Shown piece by piece: positions 11,587 through 22,794 of a stretch of DNA of 64,000 nt. How positions within the stretch are numbered: the first letter of the stretch is position 1; every line of letters starts with the position of its first letter. This stretch comes from Perognathus longimembris pacificus (taxonomy: Eukaryota; Chordata; Mammalia; Rodentia; Heteromyidae). Made by a program: the position numbers and the translations under genes. Under the pieces are notes generated by a model. The model worked only from the letters and a program-made list of their open reading frames with translations, did no database searches and was not told where the DNA came from. The DNA is taken from the NCBI RefSeq assembly GCF_023159225.1, contig NC_063174.1, positions 36,987,691 through 37,051,690 of the forward strand, read 5' to 3'.

Positions 11587-12652
11587 CAGAGAGGAAGGGA
11601 GAATGGTAAGGGCCAGGTTTGTTTTCTAATAACATGTTCTTCTGAGAGAACGACCCAGGGGGGTCCAGAAAAACTATCTGAACCCCTTTCAAGGGCAGTG
11701 TCCCCAATGATCAAGGACTACCTGCTAGACCCCAGGACTGCCCAGTCCTGCCACTAGCCTTCAACACATGGTCCCCTGGGGATACCCAGAGCACATCAAA
11801 CCACGGCAGGTGTTCAGTCAGGCCTCACTTCCGATGTCACCATCTATAGGTATGCACCCAGGGCCCATGCATGGCCTCTGCCCTACACATGTTCCCTGCC
11901 ATTCATGTGACCCTGTGTTACATTCTCCCTCAAACATGCCATTCTCTGGCCTCACCTTGTGTAATTGTTGGTCACTCATTTGTTCTGTCTCTCTCCCCCA
12001 CCAAATGCCAAGTCTCTTGAATTGAGAGTCTTGGGGGCCTGCCTTGTTGTCTGCTGTACCTCAGCACCTGGCACACAGTCAGAAAGCAGATTGTGAGTGG
12101 CAGTCTGTGCTATTCATGAAGCCACCACCTGGTACTTAGGCATGAGATGTTACTTGACTTACCTGGGAACCCAGGCAGCCACCTCTGCAGAGGTGTTCTT
12201 GTTGCTCTCAAAAGCCCAAGGCGCCTGTAGGGGCATCAGGCAGCCTCATGGCCAGCCTGTCCCTCCTCCAGCAGAATAGCTGCCTTTAAGATGTGGGCAC
12301 AAGGCCTGCATTCTGCCCTTCCTCTAAACTCTTTTTGTTCTTGGCTTCCAAAACAAAGAAGAGGTAAAGAGAATCTGCTGGGCCAGAGGCTGTCAAAATA
12401 ACATCCAAGCCACACTTAATTAAGAGGAGTAATTTGAAGACTTTCAAGAGAGACAATGGAAACCTTAAGAGTTTCCACTGAAACATGAACTTAGCCAAAT
12501 GGGCTGGGTCACCAGAGCCTCTGCAAATACTCTCTGAAAGACTTCTTGCTTGGCCTGGAGGTAGAGAGTGGGGGTGGGTGAGGAAAAGATGGGAGAGAGA
12601 GAAGTTGGGTTCTAATCTGCGCTGAGTGACTCCAAATAATATTTCACTCTGT
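11587..12652. other. Unique sequence
   Basis: SINE-free for about 1 kb. No exon-like open frame with recognisable protein similarity. Confidence 0.4.
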
Positions 12653-12832
12653 GTCTCCATCTCTGTCTCTGTCTCTGTGTCTGTTTCTGTCTTTGTCTCT
12701 CTTTCCCTCCCTTCCTCTCTCTGTCTTTAATGTAGGGCCTTGGTATATAGCCTGGGCTGACTGGGAACTTTCAATCCTCCTGTTCCAGGCTTCTGAGCAC
12801 TGGGATTACAAGTGTGCACCACTTCTCTGTTG
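12653..12832 (-). mobile_element. CT-rich repeat and antisense B1 monomer
   Basis: A TCTGTC/TCTC simple repeat (12653-12722) leads into an antisense B1 monomer (AGCACTGGGATTACAAGTGTGC). The simple repeat is probably the tail of the element. Confidence 0.7.
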
Positions 12833-12847
12833 ATTTATTTATTTTAG

Positions 12848-13040
12848 TTTTTATTTTTTGGCCTCCTGGGGCTTGGACTCAGGGCCTGAGCTTCTTTTTG
12901 CTCAAGGCTAGCAGCACTCTGCCACTTGAGCCACAGCGCCACCTCTGGCCTTTTCTATATATGTGGTGCTGAGGAATCGAACCCAGGGCTTCATGTATAC
13001 GAGGCAAGCACTCTTGCTACTAGGCCATATTCCCAGCCCC
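12848..13040 (-). mobile_element. IDL-Geo SINE, antisense
   Basis: Complete antisense copy with high identity to the other young copies: TGAGCCACAGCGCCACCTCTGG, then GAATCGAACCCAGGGCTTC and GGCCATATTCCCAGCCCC. Confidence 0.92.
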
Positions 13041-13095
13041 TGTTTATTTTCTTATGACAAAATAAAACACGTTACTATATATGAACCAAGAGAAA

Positions 13096-13178
13096 AGTTG
13101 GGCTGCAAGTGTTGCTCAGTGGTAGAGTGCTTACTTAGCATGAATAAGGATCTGGGTTCAACTCCAGAGCCATCTCCT
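13096..13178 (+). mobile_element. ID-type SINE monomer
   Basis: TTGCTCAGTGGTAGAGTGCTT (A-box region) and GGGTTCAACTCCAGAG (B-box region), without a Geo module. Confidence 0.75.
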
Positions 13179-13254
13179 TGTAGCAGTTTTGTTTGTTCTA
13201 CCCTTCCCCTTAGTTGTTGGTATAAATAAGCTTTAATAGGTAAAAATGAGATTA

Positions 13255-13660
13255 TACAACCAGGACCTGCCTGTAATCCTAGCTGGGAGGCTGAATAGGA
13301 TTGAAGGAGTAACACAGTTTGAGGCCATTTATGGGCATGCATTCGAGACCCCTTCTCAGCCAATATCTGGATACAGTGGCTCACACCTGTCATCCTAGCT
13401 ACATGGGAGGCTGAGATGTCAACAGAAGATGCTGGGTGAGGTGGTATGCTCCTAGTGTCCCAGCTACAACTAGAAACCTAAATAAAATGTGTGAACCTCA
13501 GTCCAGGTAGGGGCATGGACAAAAGTGAGGCTCTATGTCAAAATAAGCACTGCAGAAAAGGGTTGGAGACATGGTTCAGCAGTGAAACAACAGCCTAGCA
13601 GGTGTGAGGCTCTGCGTTCAAACCCCAGAACTCCCCCCCCCCCAGCCAAAAAAAAAAGAG
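13255..13660 (+). mobile_element. B1-B1-ID composite SINE (degenerate)
   Basis: At least two diverged B1-type units (CCTGTAATCCTAGCTGGGAGG; CACACCTGTCATCCTAGCTAC, with a further partial head at about 13430) are followed by an ID-type unit (ATGGTTCAGCAGTGAAAC, CGTTCAAACCCCAG), poly(C) and poly(A). The same order recurs at 39848, 46027 (antisense), 60262 and 60900. Confidence 0.65.
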
Positions 13661-13734
13661 GGAAAAAGAGATTCTACTATCTGCTACCTAATAGATTACT
13701 TTTCTCATCTATTAGATTGTGAACCTTTTCTCAT

Positions 13735-13965
13735 GACATGGATGTTAATCAATCTTGTTAATCTGTGGTTGTGTAGTATTTCATTGTACAATTGTACCAT
13801 ACAACAACTCCCCAGCACAACTAGGCTGTTTCCAACTTTTATGAGCATAGAGCTCAGTGAATATTTCTGAATTTCATACATGGCTATTTCCCAAAGCCTG
13901 ATTCTCAGAAGTAGCCTTTCTATGTTAAGTGGTTTTTCTATGCCAGTTTGAAGGACATTAGGATC
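13735..13965 (-). mobile_element. Old L1 fragment, antisense
   Basis: TGTGTAGTATTTCATTGTAC and TAGGCTGTTTCCAACTTTTATG match the antisense of the L1 ORF2 3' region. It is heavily diverged. Confidence 0.65.
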
Positions 13966-13993
13966 TGTAATCTACCTACTTCCTTTCTTGGTG

Positions 13994-14064
13994 TCTCTCT
14001 CTCTCTATATATATAGATATATAGAAATAGATATAGATATAGATATAGGTATAGATAGATATAT

Positions 14065-14114
<50 letters not shown>

Positions 14115-14338
14115 CCCATGGGGGCTGGAACTCAGGGCCTGGGTGCTATTCCTGAGCTTTTCTGCTCAAGGCTAGCACTCTACTACTTTGAGGCATAGCT
14201 TCAGTTTCAGTTTTCTGGTGGTTAATTGGAGATAAGAGCCTTACAGACTTCCCTGCCTCGGCAGGCTTTGAACTGTGATGCTCAGATCTCAGCCTCCTGA
14301 GTAGCTAGGATTACAGGCATGAGCCACCAGCAACCAGC
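13994..14338 (-). mobile_element. B1-Geo SINE, antisense, with TATAGA/CA microsatellite tail
   Basis: Antisense composite at 14112-14338 (GGTGGTTAATTGGAGATAAG linker; GTAGCTAGGATTACAGGCAT head). The compound microsatellite (CT)n-(TAGATA)n-(CA)n at 13994-14111 lies exactly where the tail of this minus-strand element should be. Confidence 0.85.
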
Positions 14339-14732
14339 ATTCACTTATATTTTCACTAAATGTTTCAATGCTGAGCTAGGAGCAATATACAAAATTTACA
14401 TTCGAGTGCAAACTCCTGTTTTCAAAGGATCTTGTACTGTAAAGGAAATGTTTTAAATTCTTGATCTGAATAAACATAAATCAATTCGACACAAAAGATG
14501 ATCAATTCATTAATCACACTGATTAACAACACAAAATTAATAGAAGACTCTGATCTTTCCTTTTTTCTTCCATTAAAGAATGAGTTAATTAGGTAATAAT
14601 TTATTTTCCTGGAGCTGCTGTGTGTATTTACATCTCATGTGTGCATTTTATGACATATACTGATGACTACTTAATAGGCCTAAAATCCCCTTCTCTTACT
14701 TTTGCTTCCCTACTATAGAAAATAAAAAAGCC
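14339..14732. other. Unique AT-rich sequence
   Basis: No repeat or gene recognised. Confidence 0.4.
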
Positions 14733-14955
14733 AAGTGCTGGGAAGGTGGCTTAGTGGTAGAGTGCTTGTCTAGCATGCATGAAGCCCTGGGTTCCATTCC
14801 TCAGTACCACAGACATAGAAAAAGCCAGAAGTGGAGCTGTGGCTCAAGTAGTAGAGTGCTAGCCTTGAATAAAAGAAATTCAGGAACAGTGCCCAGGCCT
14901 TGAGTTCAAGCCCCAGGACTGGCAAAAAGGAGAAGGAGGAGGAGGAGAAGGAGGA
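14733..14955 (+). mobile_element. IDL-Geo SINE
   Basis: ID head (GGCTTAGTGGTAGAGTGCTTG, GGGTTCCATTCCTCAGTACC) plus Geo module, ending in a GGAGAA-rich tail. Confidence 0.92.
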
Positions 14956-15861
14956 CAAAAGCTTTGTTTCAGGGATTCTGGGAGTCCCCTCAGCCTTGTT
15001 CCCCACCTTGCTATGTTTCTTAAATGATATGCCCCTTCTGCCTCAGTCTTCCTCCTTGTTCCTTCTTGTTCAAACTGTTTTCCTCAAATCCATATGTCCC
15101 ACCTTCTGGCTTCATTCTCTCAGGCATCTCTCTGGTCAGTGTTTCCTCATCCTAGGACTTCCTGACCCCATTTGAGAACAGCTCACCCCCTTCCATGCAG
15201 TTTCTCTCCACTGACTCACCTCATACTTCCTCTTAACTCTAATCTGCAGGCTGGATTGGGTTGTACATTGACTTGTTCGCCTCATCTTGTCTGGTGCCCA
15301 GCTCCCATGTAAACCCCAGACCAGCAGAACCTCATCTGTCTCATGAACAGCCAACTACAGAGCTCAACACCATGCCTGGCATGGTAAGTGGCCAATGAAC
15401 AACGGGCTGAACACCTTAAACACTGAAGATGCAGTCCCAGAGGAAGGTTTTTGGCCTGGGCTGATGGTTAAGATGCCACTATGCCTCTCAGTGCTGTCTC
15501 TGCAGAGGTTGCAAAGAGGTTGTTCTAGTGATGGCTCCGTAGTCCTCCGAACCACAGTTCCTTCCCTTATCAGAATCTCTGGGACTCCTTCAGCCTGCCC
15601 CATGGGCCATTGGCCCTAGTCCCTTCCATTTTCATTCCTGGGTCTCCAAGGTCTAGAGATAAGCAGGGCTTCCATGCCTGGCCCAGGTATGGATTAGGGG
15701 CAGGTGCCCTTGCAGGACTGACTGGCACACCTTCTGCCATCTTGTTCCAGTTGTCTTGAAGGATGGTGTGAATCCTTGCATGGTCATTTCAGCTTACTGG
15801 CTGGGCCCCTTGGGCCCATCTCTCCCTACCCTGAGAAGTTAGAGAAGTCCACCACTACTGC
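14956..15861. other. Unique sequence
   Basis: SINE-free for 0.9 kb. Open frames are short and unlike known proteins. Confidence 0.4.
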
Positions 15862-16330
15862 CTGAATTGTGTCATACTTTCCAATTCCTGTGTTGAAATC
15901 CTAGTGTCTGATATGTTTGTATTTGGAAGTAGGGCCTTTAAGGAAGTAGTCAGAATGAAATGAGGTTCTATGGATGGAGCACTGATCCAACAGAATTAGT
16001 GAGACACCAGAGAGAGCAGGGCAAGCTCCCACTCTGCCTCCCTCTCTTCCCTCAACTTCTTTCATCTCCCCCCAACCCTCCCCCTTCCCGCCTTCTCTCC
16101 ACTCCTTCCCCTCCCATTCCTCTCCCTCCCTCTCAGAAGAAATCCCGTGGGTACAAAGTAAGATAGCCACAGCCTTACAGTGATGAAAAGAGGCCTGGAA
16201 TGAAATCTATCTTGCTGGCCTCTTGATCTTGGATTGCTAGCTTCCAAGACTAGGAGAGGTAAACTTCTGTTGTCTGACAGGACCCAGCTTCTGGCATTTT
16301 GTGGGCAGCCTGAGCAGACCAGCACATCCA
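15862..16330 (+). mobile_element. MLT1-like MaLR solo LTR
   Basis: It follows the MLT1/MaLR LTR outline: GAATTGTGTC start, GTTGAAATCCTAGTGTCTGA, TATTTGGAAGTAGGGCCTTT, AGACACCAGAGAG, then TTGATCTTGGATTGCTAGC, AACTTCTGTTGT and a terminal GGCAGCCTGAGCAGAC. A CT-rich stretch occupies 16030-16135. The family has been non-autonomous and inactive for a long time. No internal region is present. Confidence 0.75.
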
Positions 16331-17942
16331 CCATGAAGGCTCAGCTGCCCTAGGGTAAACACATCTGGAGTATGCCAAGAAAAATAAATAAATAAACGGT
16401 CTCCCAGTCTTTTACCTAGCCCTCCTCCCCCACCCTTAGGAATTTGCCCTTAAGGAAGGAAAGCCACACAGCCCAATCTCCTCCAGAAAGCCCCTTGGGC
16501 CCATCTCTGCCTACCCTCTGCCATGGACATTCCTTCACTAAGGTCTCTTTCAGCCCCCAGCCCTCACCTCCCCTAGGGCCTGGTAAAGCCTCTCTTCTCC
16601 CCACCCCCGACCCCCTACTAAACTAGGGATCCATGGCAGATTGGGCCTGTTTATGTTGGTGGTGGATTCTAACAAGAAGTTCAGGTTCCTAAAACTGACT
16701 GCTGAGGGTTAGAGAGCAAGTCTGGGATTCACTCCCCAGCCTGACTCATCCGGTGTGGGCCGAGGCCTGGAGACTGCACTTTAAGCAAACACATACTGTG
16801 GGCTTCTGGCACCACAGCCCCTCAGCGGACACTGTGAGAGAGATGAGGCAACTCTGATGGGCAGACCCCGGGGTCCTGAGTGTCCTGGGTCTCAGGACTT
16901 GAATGCTCTTCCTTCCTTCCCTCCCCCACCCTGCTGTGTAGCCAGGGTTGAGGGCCGGGACTTACCATGCACTCCGGGAACAAGCTTGACCTGAGTAAGT
17001 CCCTGGGTTGATTCGGGCATCTTCCCGGGATGGGTGAGTCATCGCTCCATGCTGCCAGCTGTGAACAATTGGGTCTGGCCGGCATCTTCCTGGGCGCCCT
17101 GGCCAAGCCTCTTGGTTGCCGGGGAAATGCAGAGACAGGGCCCTCTCTGAGTTTTCAGCCCCGAGAAGCCAGCATCGGGAAGGGGTTCGTGGCCTCCACT
17201 GGGGGCTGTGAGGAGGTTCAGCGTGGGAGTGGGTGATAACTGCTGGGGATGGGCATCCACCCCAGGCCTGGCCAGCTCTAGACACAGTGTGTGTCAAGCT
17301 GGCCCAGTTACTCCCACAGGGCTGGCATTAGAGAGGTGTCATTAGTAAGAAAGTGAGATCCACATCTGAGGGGCTGGCCTTGAACACAGGTGTGCCTAAC
17401 CTTAATCAGTTCTGCCTCCAGGAACCTGACAGTGTAGATACAGGCTCCCCCTGCCCTCCTGCCCCAGGTTTGCTTCCTGGACTCTCTGGGGCCATGGGAG
17501 CTTGTAGCATAGAGGACAGGATCTCCCCATCCATGAAGGCATTGGTGGCTAAGTCCCCCCGCCCCCCAGCCTGTGTCTCATTCCACCCAGGCCGTTGCAT
17601 GATCTCCCCCACATCATGAAATCCAGCAGAGGGAGGGGCAGGCAAAACAGAAAGTTAAGTGTACACCGGTCTAGGAGCATGGCTGTGAGGAAAAGTGAGA
17701 CATGACCACAGATGGGGACAAGATCATGGTTCTGTTGTTGTCCTCATGACAGTACTGTTGTCTGTTTTCCAATTTGACTCTGGGCTAGCTCCAACTACAG
17801 ATCTTAGATTTTGAGACTGGGCTATTCTTCTGGCCTTCCTTAGCCTCCTTATCCTAGTGTTAGTCAGACCAAATGATCTTGAACTTGGGATATGGCACAG
17901 CCTTAGTCACACGTTAAAATTACCTGGGATGCTTTGAAAACT
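16331..17942. other. SINE-free, GC-richer unique block
   Basis: About 1.6 kb without any recognised interspersed repeat and with more CpG than its surroundings, especially 16740-17240 (TCCGGTGTGGGCCGAGG, GGCGCCCTGGCC, GTTGCCGGGG). It is not dense enough to be a CpG island. A near-consensus CTCF core lies at 17623-17636. A distal regulatory element is plausible but not shown. Confidence 0.4.
17623..17636 (+). promoter_or_regulatory. Candidate CTCF-binding core
   Basis: CCAGCAGAGGGAGG matches 13 of 14 positions of the consensus CCASYAGRGGGCRS; the only mismatch is A for C at position 12. It sits in a SINE-free block. Motif evidence only. Confidence 0.4.
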
Positions 17943-18211
17943 CCTAATACTCTCTGGGCATCCATGGTCCATACCTGTAATCCTATCTACTCAGAAGGCT
18001 AAGATTTGGGGATCACAGTTCAAAGCTAACCCATGCAAGAAAGTCGGTGAGATTCTTATCTCCAATTAACTACCAAAAAAGCTGGAAGTGGAGCTATGAC
18101 TCAATTGGTAGAGCACCAGCCTTGAGCAAAAAAAGCTCAGAGACAGCCACCAAGCCCTGAGTTCAAGACCCAGGACAGGTACTCACACACACAAAAAATA
18201 ACCCTAATACT
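17943..18211 (+). mobile_element. B1-Geo composite SINE with TSD
   Basis: B1 head (CATACCTGTAATCCTATCTAC), CCAATTAACTACCA linker, Geo module and a CACACA-A tail. Duplications CCTAATACT lie at 17943-17951 and 18203-18211. Confidence 0.88.
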
Positions 18212-18445
18212 TCAAAGCTGAGCATGGCGGTACATGTCTATAATCTCAGTTCTTGGGAGGCTGAGGCAGGAGGATGGTAAATTTCAGGCCAGCCGGGGGA
18301 TACATACTGAGATCTTGCCTATAAAAAATTAAACCAAAGTGGTTGGAGGTATGGCTCAGTTGGTAGACTGCTAGATAGTGAGTGAATTGGCTGTGGGTAC
18401 CCAGTTCAAGTCCTAGGCATAGAGCTAGAAAAAAAAGAAAAGAAG
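18212..18445 (+). mobile_element. B1-ID dimer SINE
   Basis: A B1 monomer (TCTTGGGAGGCTGAGGCAGGAGG) is joined to an ID-type unit (ATGGCTCAGTTGGTAGACTGC, CAGTTCAAGTCCTAGG), without Geo. Confidence 0.75.
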
Positions 18446-18700
18446 CCAGGTGCTGGTAGCCCATGCCTGTAATACTAGCTACCCAGGAGGCTGAGATCTG
18501 AGGATCACCATTCAAAGACAGCCCAAGCAGGAAAGCCCACAAGACTCTTATCTCCAAGTAACCAAGAGAAAACTGGAAGTAGAGCTGTGGCTCAAAGTGG
18601 CAGAGCACTAGCTTTCAGTAAAGAGCTCAAGGGCAGTGTCCAGGCCTTGAGTTCAAGCCCTACAACTGAAAAACAAAAGCAAACAACAACAACCAAAAGA
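18446..18700 (+). mobile_element. B1-Geo composite SINE
   Basis: GCCCATGCCTGTAATACTAGC head, TCTCCAAGTAACCAAGAGAAAA linker, Geo module (GTGGCTCAAAGTGGCAGAGC) and an ACAAA-rich tail. It inserted immediately after the A tail of the preceding B1-ID element, forming a head-to-tail SINE cluster. Confidence 0.88.
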
Positions 18701-18718
18701 ATCCCAAAAGGATCCCCT

Positions 18719-18855
18719 TGGGGCCTGGTGGCTCAAACCTGTAAGCCTAGCTACTTAGGAGGATGAGATCCAAGATTGTGGTTTGAAGCCAGCCAGGGCA
18801 GGAAAATATAGGAAAGTCCATCTCCAAAATTTTATGTATCTATATATCTATATAG

Positions 18856-18895
<40 letters not shown>

Positions 18896-18985
18896 AAAAA
18901 AAATCCCAGGTGGAGATGCAGTTTAAGTGGTAGCACTCCAGCCAAGCAAGTGCAAAGCTCTGAGTTCCAATCCTTGTACGGGGTG
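18719..18985 (+). mobile_element. B1 and ID units flanking TATC/TG microsatellite
   Basis: A B1-type head (CTCAAACCTGTAAGCCTAGC) is followed by TATCTATA units and (TG)18 at 18857-18892, then an ID-like unit (AGTTTAAGTGGTAGCACTCC). It may be two elements or one interrupted dimer. Confidence 0.6.
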
Positions 18986-19154
18986 GGGTGGGGGGAGAAA
19001 GAAAAAAGATAATCCCTAGGAGCAAAGCCTGGCCTGCACACATTTCAAGTTCTCAGGCAATTCCAGTAAGCAGAGATGGAAGGAGTACCTTCAGAGTGGG
19101 CAGGCAAAGCGCCCTTCAGTGGCTGAAGGCTGGCCCTGGGAACCAGAGAAGTTT

Positions 19155-19265
19155 GGCTCTTGACCTACAAAGCATTTGATCTTAAGATTGTTGAGACTCA
19201 GTATGCAAGACTCATTTGTAAGATGGAGAGTGGTGCCTACTTCAAGCTGGGTTTTGAAGAATAGC
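19155..19265 (+). mobile_element. MIR SINE relic
   Basis: GAGACTCAGTATGCAAGACTC and TTTGTAAGATGGAGAGTGGTGC follow the MIR 3' half. Confidence 0.65.
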
Positions 19266-19345
19266 TTTGTGCTATAACAGGAATTAATTGCATATCATTA
19301 TAGCTTAAAGTCCCTCATTGATTGACATATCTGAGGAGAGATTTT

Positions 19346-19354
19346 ATTTTATCA

Positions 19355-19401
<47 letters not shown>
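19346..19401. repeat. (CA)n microsatellite
   Basis: About 25 CA units, interrupted once near the start. Confidence 0.9.
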
Positions 19402-19402
<1 letters not shown>

Positions 19403-19964
19403 ATGAGGACATTTTAAATATTGTTTCCCAAGCTTATCTGAATTCTATTGTAATCCTTGCCTCCCACCATTGCCAACAAATTTCCTAGCATTGAAACGCT
19501 TGTGAGGCTGTTCCTGGCTGCCACCTTGGAACCCCTCACAGGTGCCTCTTAGATGGCAACGGTCAAGGAGCTGCTGCTGCTGCAGAACCCTGCAGGGCAG
19601 GCCTTTCTCTTAGGAATCATCAGATCCCTGGCTAAGGAATGGGGGAGAACTCCCAATGCATCCATCCAGCAAAAGCTACACAGCCTGATTTCAAAGTTAT
19701 GTTCCCTGGCTTGGGCTAAAATTATCTTACCTCATGCTGATTGGAAACTCTGGCAGCTATATGCCTCTGACTAATATAAATGCAAACAAAAAAATCAATT
19801 ATTACTTACTAAATGCATTTGTTTTCCCCAACAATGTTCTCAAGTATGAGGTTTCTAGAAAAAAATCCTAGCAGTACAAGGGATTACTACTAAGGCTATG
19901 ATCAGAGACCCCAGGTGGGACTAGGTCCAGCCAATTCATCTTCAGATGCTTGGGCTCAGATCAC
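19402..19964. other. Unique sequence
   Basis: An open frame at 19553-19774 (MATVKELLLLQNPAGQAFLL...) is short and has no match I recognise. It is not called as a gene. Confidence 0.4.
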
Positions 19965-20595
19965 AAGCAAGAGGCTATCAGAAAGAATGACATTGCCCCA
20001 TTCGTAAGGAAATGGAAGGACTTGGAAAAAATTATACTAAGTGAAGTGAGCCAGACCCAAAGAAACATGGACTCTATGGTCTCCCTCATAGGGAATAATT
20101 AGCACAGGTTTAGGCTAGTCACAGCAGAGGATCACAACAGCCCAATAGCTATACCCTTATGAACACATAAGATGATGCTAAGTGAAATGAACTCCATGTT
20201 ATGGAAACGACTGTTATATCACTGTTGTAATTACTTTCAACATGCCATGTGAAACCGTAGCTTCTATTGTTGATGATCCTCTTGTATCCTCTTCCTGTGG
20301 TTATACCTGCACTATCACTGTATCTTATCTGAGTACATCGGAAACTGTGTATACTGGTATTAGAACTAGGAAGGTGAAAGGGAATATCAAAATCAAGAGA
20401 CAAAGGATAAAAAGACAAATGACTCCAAAAGCAATACTTGCAAAACTGTTTGGTGTAAATCAACTGAACAACTCATGGGAGGAGAGGAAAAGGGGGAGGG
20501 GGAAGGGGGGAATGAGGGAGGAGGTACCAAACAGTACAAGAAATGTACCCAAGACCTAACGTATGAAACTGTAACCTATCTGTACATCAGTTGGA

Positions 20596-20633
<38 letters not shown>

Positions 20634-20657
20634 AGAAAAAAAAAAAAGCAAGAGGCT
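19965..20657 (+). mobile_element. 5'-truncated L1: ORF2 C-terminus, 3' UTR and long A tail
   Basis: Starts inside ORF2 with frames such as WKDLEKIILSEVSQTQ, a recognisable L1 ORF2 C-terminal motif. A 3' UTR with a G-rich tract (20477-20523) and an A tail of about 50 bases follow. Perfect 12-bp duplications AAGCAAGAGGCT lie at 19965-19976 and 20646-20657. The 3' UTR differs markedly from the copy at 6.2-7.1 kb, suggesting a separate L1 lineage. Confidence 0.93.
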
Positions 20658-21779
20658 GATTTCAGTTGTCCTGGGGGAAGGGACAGCCCTTGAACTCTGG
20701 GGAAGTGGCAGGAAGCCACACCCCAGAACCTGCCTCCATCTTAGGCCAGGACACTGGATGTGGGGGCTGAATCTAAGGAAGCTGCCACAGCCAGGCCTTT
20801 GCCTCAATAGACAAGATTATTATAGTAGCTAAGTTTTCACAGCAGACATTGGCATCTTAAATTCTCTAGCAAGCCCCACATTAGTATGAAGGCACGCAAA
20901 GTATCTCCATTCATCCCCAAGTACTTCTTGTGTCCCCTTCATGTGCTTCTCTCTTGTAAGTTGTAGAAGTTTACAGGCTAGAGTCTAGCCTGACCTTATG
21001 GGACAGTCACAGAACACTTCTGTGTACATGCTAGGCAGTTACAGACTGCCCCCCCCCCACCCTGTGTGATAGAGAAATGATAGGCAGAATTCAAGGAAAA
21101 TCCCCAGATTCCAGAGATTCTGCAAGAACTCTAAGCCAGAAAGAGAAGGCGCTGAGCCTGGAGCTCGCTGGGAGTTTCCTAGATAAAGGTCCATGGTCCT
21201 TTCAAAGCTGGAAGGGGGTCCCAGCACATACAGGTGAAAGTCAAGAGCTGATGCTCCTGAATAGAGAATGGAGGTTTAAAGATACCCCAGTCAGAGGAAG
21301 AAAAGCTAGACAAACTAATAACCAGGCCTGCAGTTAGAAGAAGCAAAACCCTAGCTCAGTTCAGGGTTTAGGTGGGAGAAAAGTTCCTGTGGAAGGTGAA
21401 GGGTCCACAGAGAGGAGAGGTGAGCTGTTCCCTCGGCAGCCCTCACTGGCATGTCACTCTGGTCCCAGGACTGTGGAACACAGGGCCCTGTGTTCACATG
21501 AAAGTTCAGGATACTAGCCTCTGGCAGAAGCAAAAGACCAAGTACTCTGGTAATGGCAGTTTTACAACCTGAGGCTCACAGAGGACATACCCACCACTGA
21601 AGATGAGTTTATAACCCCCAATTACCAACCACAATGGGAAATAAATCACTGTGGGGAACCAGCAGTAAAAACAAAACACAAACAATTAACTTCAGAAGAA
21701 TTCACCTCCTAAGAAGTGGAAGTATTCACGAAACCTAAAAACTTAAAGCAGATATTTTAAATTACATAGAAAAAAATTT
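20658..21779. other. Unique sequence
   Basis: SINE-free for 1.1 kb. A poly(C) run lies at 21050-21058. No exon recognised. Confidence 0.4.
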
Positions 21780-21965
21780 CCCTGGGTGTGGTGGCATATA
21801 CCTGTAATCCCAGTTGCTCGAGAAGCTCAGGTAGGAGGATAACAAGTTCAAGGCCAATATAGGCAACTTAAAGAGACCTTGTCTCAAAAGAAAGTGGGAA
21901 GAAAAAAAACGTGGGAAGGGTTAGGATAAAGTACTTGCATAATATGTACAAGATTCTGGACTCAA
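21780..21965 (+). mobile_element. B1 plus degraded ID unit
   Basis: B1 monomer (GTGGCATATACCTGTAATCCC...) ending GTCTCAAAAG, followed by a worn ID-like remnant into which the next SINE inserted. Confidence 0.6.
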
Positions 21966-22180
21966 TTTTTTTTTTTTTTTGGCCAGTCCTGGGGCTTAAA
22001 CTCAGGGCCTGAGCACTGTCCCTGGCTTCTTTTTGCCCAAGGTTAGCACTCTACCACTTGAGCCACAGCGCCACTTCTGGCCTTTTCTATATATGTGGTG
22101 TTGAGGAATCGAACTAGGGCTTCATGTATATGAGGCAAGCACTCTACCACAAGGCCATATTCCTAGCCCCTGGATTCAAT
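21956..22180 (-). mobile_element. IDL-Geo SINE, antisense, with TSD
   Basis: Complete antisense copy beginning with a T run (complement of the A tail). CTGGAYTCAAT duplications lie at 21956-21966 and 22170-22180, with one mismatch. Confidence 0.92.
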
Positions 22181-22188
22181 TTTTTTTT

Positions 22189-22189
<1 letters not shown>

Positions 22190-22219
<30 letters not shown>

Positions 22220-22242
22220 AAGAAGAAGAAGAAGAAGAAAAA
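22190..22242. repeat. (AAG)n trinucleotide microsatellite
   Basis: About 17 uninterrupted GAA/AAG units between two SINEs. Confidence 0.95.
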
Positions 22243-22249
22243 GGAACAG

Positions 22250-22437
22250 CATGGGCTTGGAATGTGGCTTATTGGTAAAGTGCTCTCCTCGCATGCATGA
22301 AGCCCTGGGTTCGATTCCTCAGCACTACAGAAAAAGCCAGAAGTGGGCGCTGTGGCTCAAGTGGCAGAGTGCTAGCCTTGAGCAAAAAGAAGCCAGGGAC
22401 AGTGCTCAGGCCAGGCCTAGGACTGGCAAAAAAAAGG
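22250..22437 (+). mobile_element. IDL-Geo SINE
   Basis: ID head (GGCTTATTGGTAAAGTGCTC, GGGTTCGATTCC) plus Geo. The Geo B-box segment is shortened by a small deletion (GCTCAGGCCAGGCCTAGGACTG). Confidence 0.92.
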
Positions 22438-22794
22438 ATAACAAATTGATAGAAAATAAGTCAGATAGAAATTCTAGAAAGTAAAGTGTTAGAATGGATG
22501 GATTAAATAGTAGAACAAGATGAAGCTAAAGAGATATTTAGCAAACTGGATGCTCTGAAAAAGTTAACCCAGAAAATTCTGGAAGCAATTATGGCTAAGA
22601 GCTATAGAGGAAACAACAAGAAGACCTAATACACATGAGCTCAGTATTACCACAGGGGAAGTCAGGAGAGAATGAGGAGGAAAAATGTTTTCAACAATAA
22701 TAGCTGGGAGGCAATAAAAATTTAAGGAATATTTGAATTTTACACCTGAATAGCACTTGGAGAACTAAGAATAAACAAATTCACCATGAAGATG
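22438..22794. other. Unique AT-rich sequence
   Basis: No feature recognised. Confidence 0.35.
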
